Assembly: GCA_027023915.1 (NCBI GenBank)
Contig: JALVUB010000178.1
Location: 1-7,070, forward strand
Direction of reading: 5' to 3'
Source of the DNA: Sedimenticola sp.
Lineage (GTDB): Bacteria; Pseudomonadota; Gammaproteobacteria; Chromatiales; Chromatiaceae
Length of the DNA stretch: 7,070 nucleotides
Positions 6,175-7,070 of this stretch are shown here, piece after piece. The notes beneath the pieces are model-generated. The model had not been told where the DNA came from. It made no database searches and saw only the letters and a program-made list of their open reading frames with translations. Position numbers and translations under genes: made by a program. Within the stretch, counting starts at the first letter, position 1; every line of letters begins with the position of its first letter.

Positions 6175-6901
6175 CAACCTGAAACAGATTCTTGAAGCGG
6201 CCCTGCTGGCCGCCGGGCGGCCTGTTTCCCTGGATGAGCTGCAAAACCTGTTCGACGAGATGGAGCGCCCGGAGAAAAAAGCCCTGCGAACAGTGCTGGG
6301 CGAGTTGGCCGAAGAGTATGAAGGGCGCGGCATCGAGGTGGTGGAGGTGGCCAGCGGCTGGCGCATTCAGGTGCGCAAGGAATGTGCCCCCTGGGTGTCG
6401 CGGTTGTGGGAGGAGAAGCCGGGGCGCTACTCCCGCGCGCTCATGGAGACCCTGGCGTTGATCGCCTACCGTCAGCCCATCACCCGCGGCGAGATCGAGG
6501 AGATCCGCGGCGTGAGCGTCAGCAGCAACATCATCCGCACCCTGCTGGAGCGCGAATGGGTGCGGGTGGTGGGGCACCGCGACGTGCCCGGCAGGCCGGC
6601 GCTTTACGGCACCACGCGGGAGTTTCTCGACTATTTCGGCCTTAAGTCGCTGGACGACCTGCCCGCCCTGTCGGAACTCAAGGACATCGACAGCCTTGAT
6701 CCCGAGCTGGAGCTGCCGGAGCCGGGTGGTTCCGATGCTGCCGGGGAAGGGAGTGAACCTGTTCGGCCCGAGGACGGGCCTCCTACAGTCCCTGTAGGAG
6801 CGCCGTCCCCGGCGCGAACAAACGATTCCGCCCCAAACGCCGCGGAAACGCCCTCTTCGGCGCAAACCGACGGCGCTCCCGAAACCGATGAAACGCCCTG
6901 A
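6161..6901 (+). CDS. scpB: Segregation and condensation protein B, with REP-derived C-terminal tail
   Basis: ScpB is the dimeric winged-helix (kite) partner of ScpA in the Smc-ScpAB condensin. The core (about residues 1-165) has the expected two winged helices, with the conserved SRALMETLALIAYRQPITRG stretch (91-110), IEEIRGV (112-118) and GRPALYGTTREFLDYFGL (144-161). A GGAGGAGG ribosome binding site at 6151-6158, two bases before ATG 6161, supports the start, although the spacing is tight. From about residue 180 to 246 the protein becomes an acidic, Pro/Ala/Thr-rich, apparently disordered tail. Residues 201-219 or 220 of that tail are encoded by an inverted pair of REP-like palindromes. The gene overlaps scpA by 14 nt and rluB by 14 nt. 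Confidence 0.94.
   Translation: MNPSDNLKQILEAALLAAGRPVSLDELQNLFDEMERPEKKALRTVLGELAEEYEGRGIEVVEVASGWRIQVRKECAPWVSRLWEEKPGRYSRALMETLALIAYRQPITRGEIEEIRGVSVSSNIIRTLLEREWVRVVGHRDVPGRPALYGTTREFLDYFGLKSLDDLPALSELKDIDSLDPELELPEPGGSDAAGEGSEPVRPEDGPPTVPVGAPSPARTNDSAPNAAETPSSAQTDGAPETDETP
6761..6819. repeat. Inverted pair of REP-like palindromes inside scpB
   Basis: Two 26-nt units face each other around a 5-nt spacer GTCCC (6788-6792). The right unit (6793-6818) reads TGTAGGA, GCGCCG, TCCC, CGGCGC, GAA; the left unit (6762-6787), read on the minus strand, is TGTAGGA, GGCCCG, TCCT, CGGGCC, GAA. Each therefore has its own 6-bp stem and 4-nt loop, and the two stems differ by two compensating base pairs. 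The TGTAGGAGC head and palindromic body resemble REP elements of Pseudomonas and relatives. The unit is in frame with scpB. Confidence 0.85.
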
Positions 6902-7070
6902 ACCGGAACGGCTGCAAAAACTGCTGGCCAATGCCGGCCTGGGCTCCCGTCGTCAGGTGGAGGGGTGGATTCGCGAGGGGCGGGTGGCGGTCAATGGCCG
7001 CACCGCGAAGCTGGGGGACCGCGCCACCCTGGACGATCGCATCACCATGGATGGCCGCCCGGTGTCGAAC
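6888..7070 (+). CDS. rluB: 23S rRNA pseudouridine synthase RluB, N-terminal part (truncated by window end)
   Basis: The first 61 residues form an S4 RNA-binding domain: RLQKLLANAGLGSRR (8-22), VEGWIREGRVAVNG (24-37) and AKLGDRATL (40-48). This fits the RsuA/RluB/RluE/RluF family, and the LGDR wording together with the position directly after scpB favours RluB, which makes pseudouridine 2605 in E. coli 23S rRNA. The catalytic domain with its aspartate is outside the window, so the family is sure and the exact member likely. The ATG at 6888 is the only plausible start nearby; there is no strong Shine-Dalgarno, and it overlaps the last 14 nt of scpB, so translation may depend on scpB reading. 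Confidence 0.88.
   Translation, partial: MKRPEPERLQKLLANAGLGSRRQVEGWIREGRVAVNGRTAKLGDRATLDDRITMDGRPVSN

Noticed and set aside
5077..6366. A 429-codon minus-strand open frame over trpS, scpA and scpB.
   Set aside because: High GC opens long shadow frames. The plus-strand genes here have unmistakable motifs, and the minus translation is low-complexity.
6845..6899. GAAACGCCCT occurs at 6845-6854 and 6890-6899, considered as a duplication that created the scpB end and rluB start.
   Set aside because: Ten bases 45 nt apart in a repetitive Glu-Thr-Pro coding tail is weak evidence, and the sequence between shows no clear tandem pattern.
1..7070. A novel defence, mobile or biosynthetic system.
   Set aside because: Every substantial gene belongs to a known family, mostly housekeeping; no group of unfamiliar genes is present.

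Overview
This window looks like a chromosomal housekeeping segment of a GC-rich, non-enteric gammaproteobacterium. The basis is the PurA and YciO sequences, which resemble the Escherichia coli proteins; the order rnm-yciO-...-rluB, which E. coli also has next to its trp operon; and the presence of scpA/scpB, which points to Smc-ScpAB condensin rather than the enteric MukBEF. The genus cannot be named from the sequence. There are no tRNA or rRNA genes, insertion sequences, phage genes or CRISPR arrays.

Layout. Positions 2-514 (+) hold the 3' end of purA (adenylosuccinate synthetase). Positions 515-691 are a convergent intergenic region with three stacked hairpins, the last an intrinsic terminator for purA. 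Positions 692-1744 (-) hold an exported choloylglycine hydrolase / penicillin V acylase-type amidase. It is the only minus-strand gene and appears poorer in GC than its neighbours. Positions 1745-1909 are a divergent intergenic region. From 1910 to the right edge all genes lie on the + strand and are tightly packed: PHP-family exoribonuclease (rnm/yciV), yciO, an M50 site-2-protease-like membrane metalloprotease, trpS, scpA, scpB and the start of rluB. Several genes overlap: rnm/yciO by 32 nt, trpS/scpA by 4 nt, scpA/scpB and scpB/rluB by 14 nt each.

How the genes relate. The plus-strand block mixes RNA maturation and modification (RNase AM-like, YciO, RluB), tRNA charging (TrpS), chromosome condensation (ScpAB) and membrane proteolysis. 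Overlaps imply cotranscription and translational coupling from trpS through rluB. Two genes, rnm and the M50 protease, have a good -10 box only 6-8 nt before ATG and no Shine-Dalgarno, so each probably has its own promoter and a leaderless or near-leaderless mRNA.

I found no convincing new multi-gene system. The points most worth a second look are a 52-nt imperfect direct repeat (42/52 identical) bracketing the amidase gene, an inverted pair of REP-like palindromes translated as part of the ScpB C-terminal tail, the probable leaderless starts, and a possible frame change at the 3' end of rnm.
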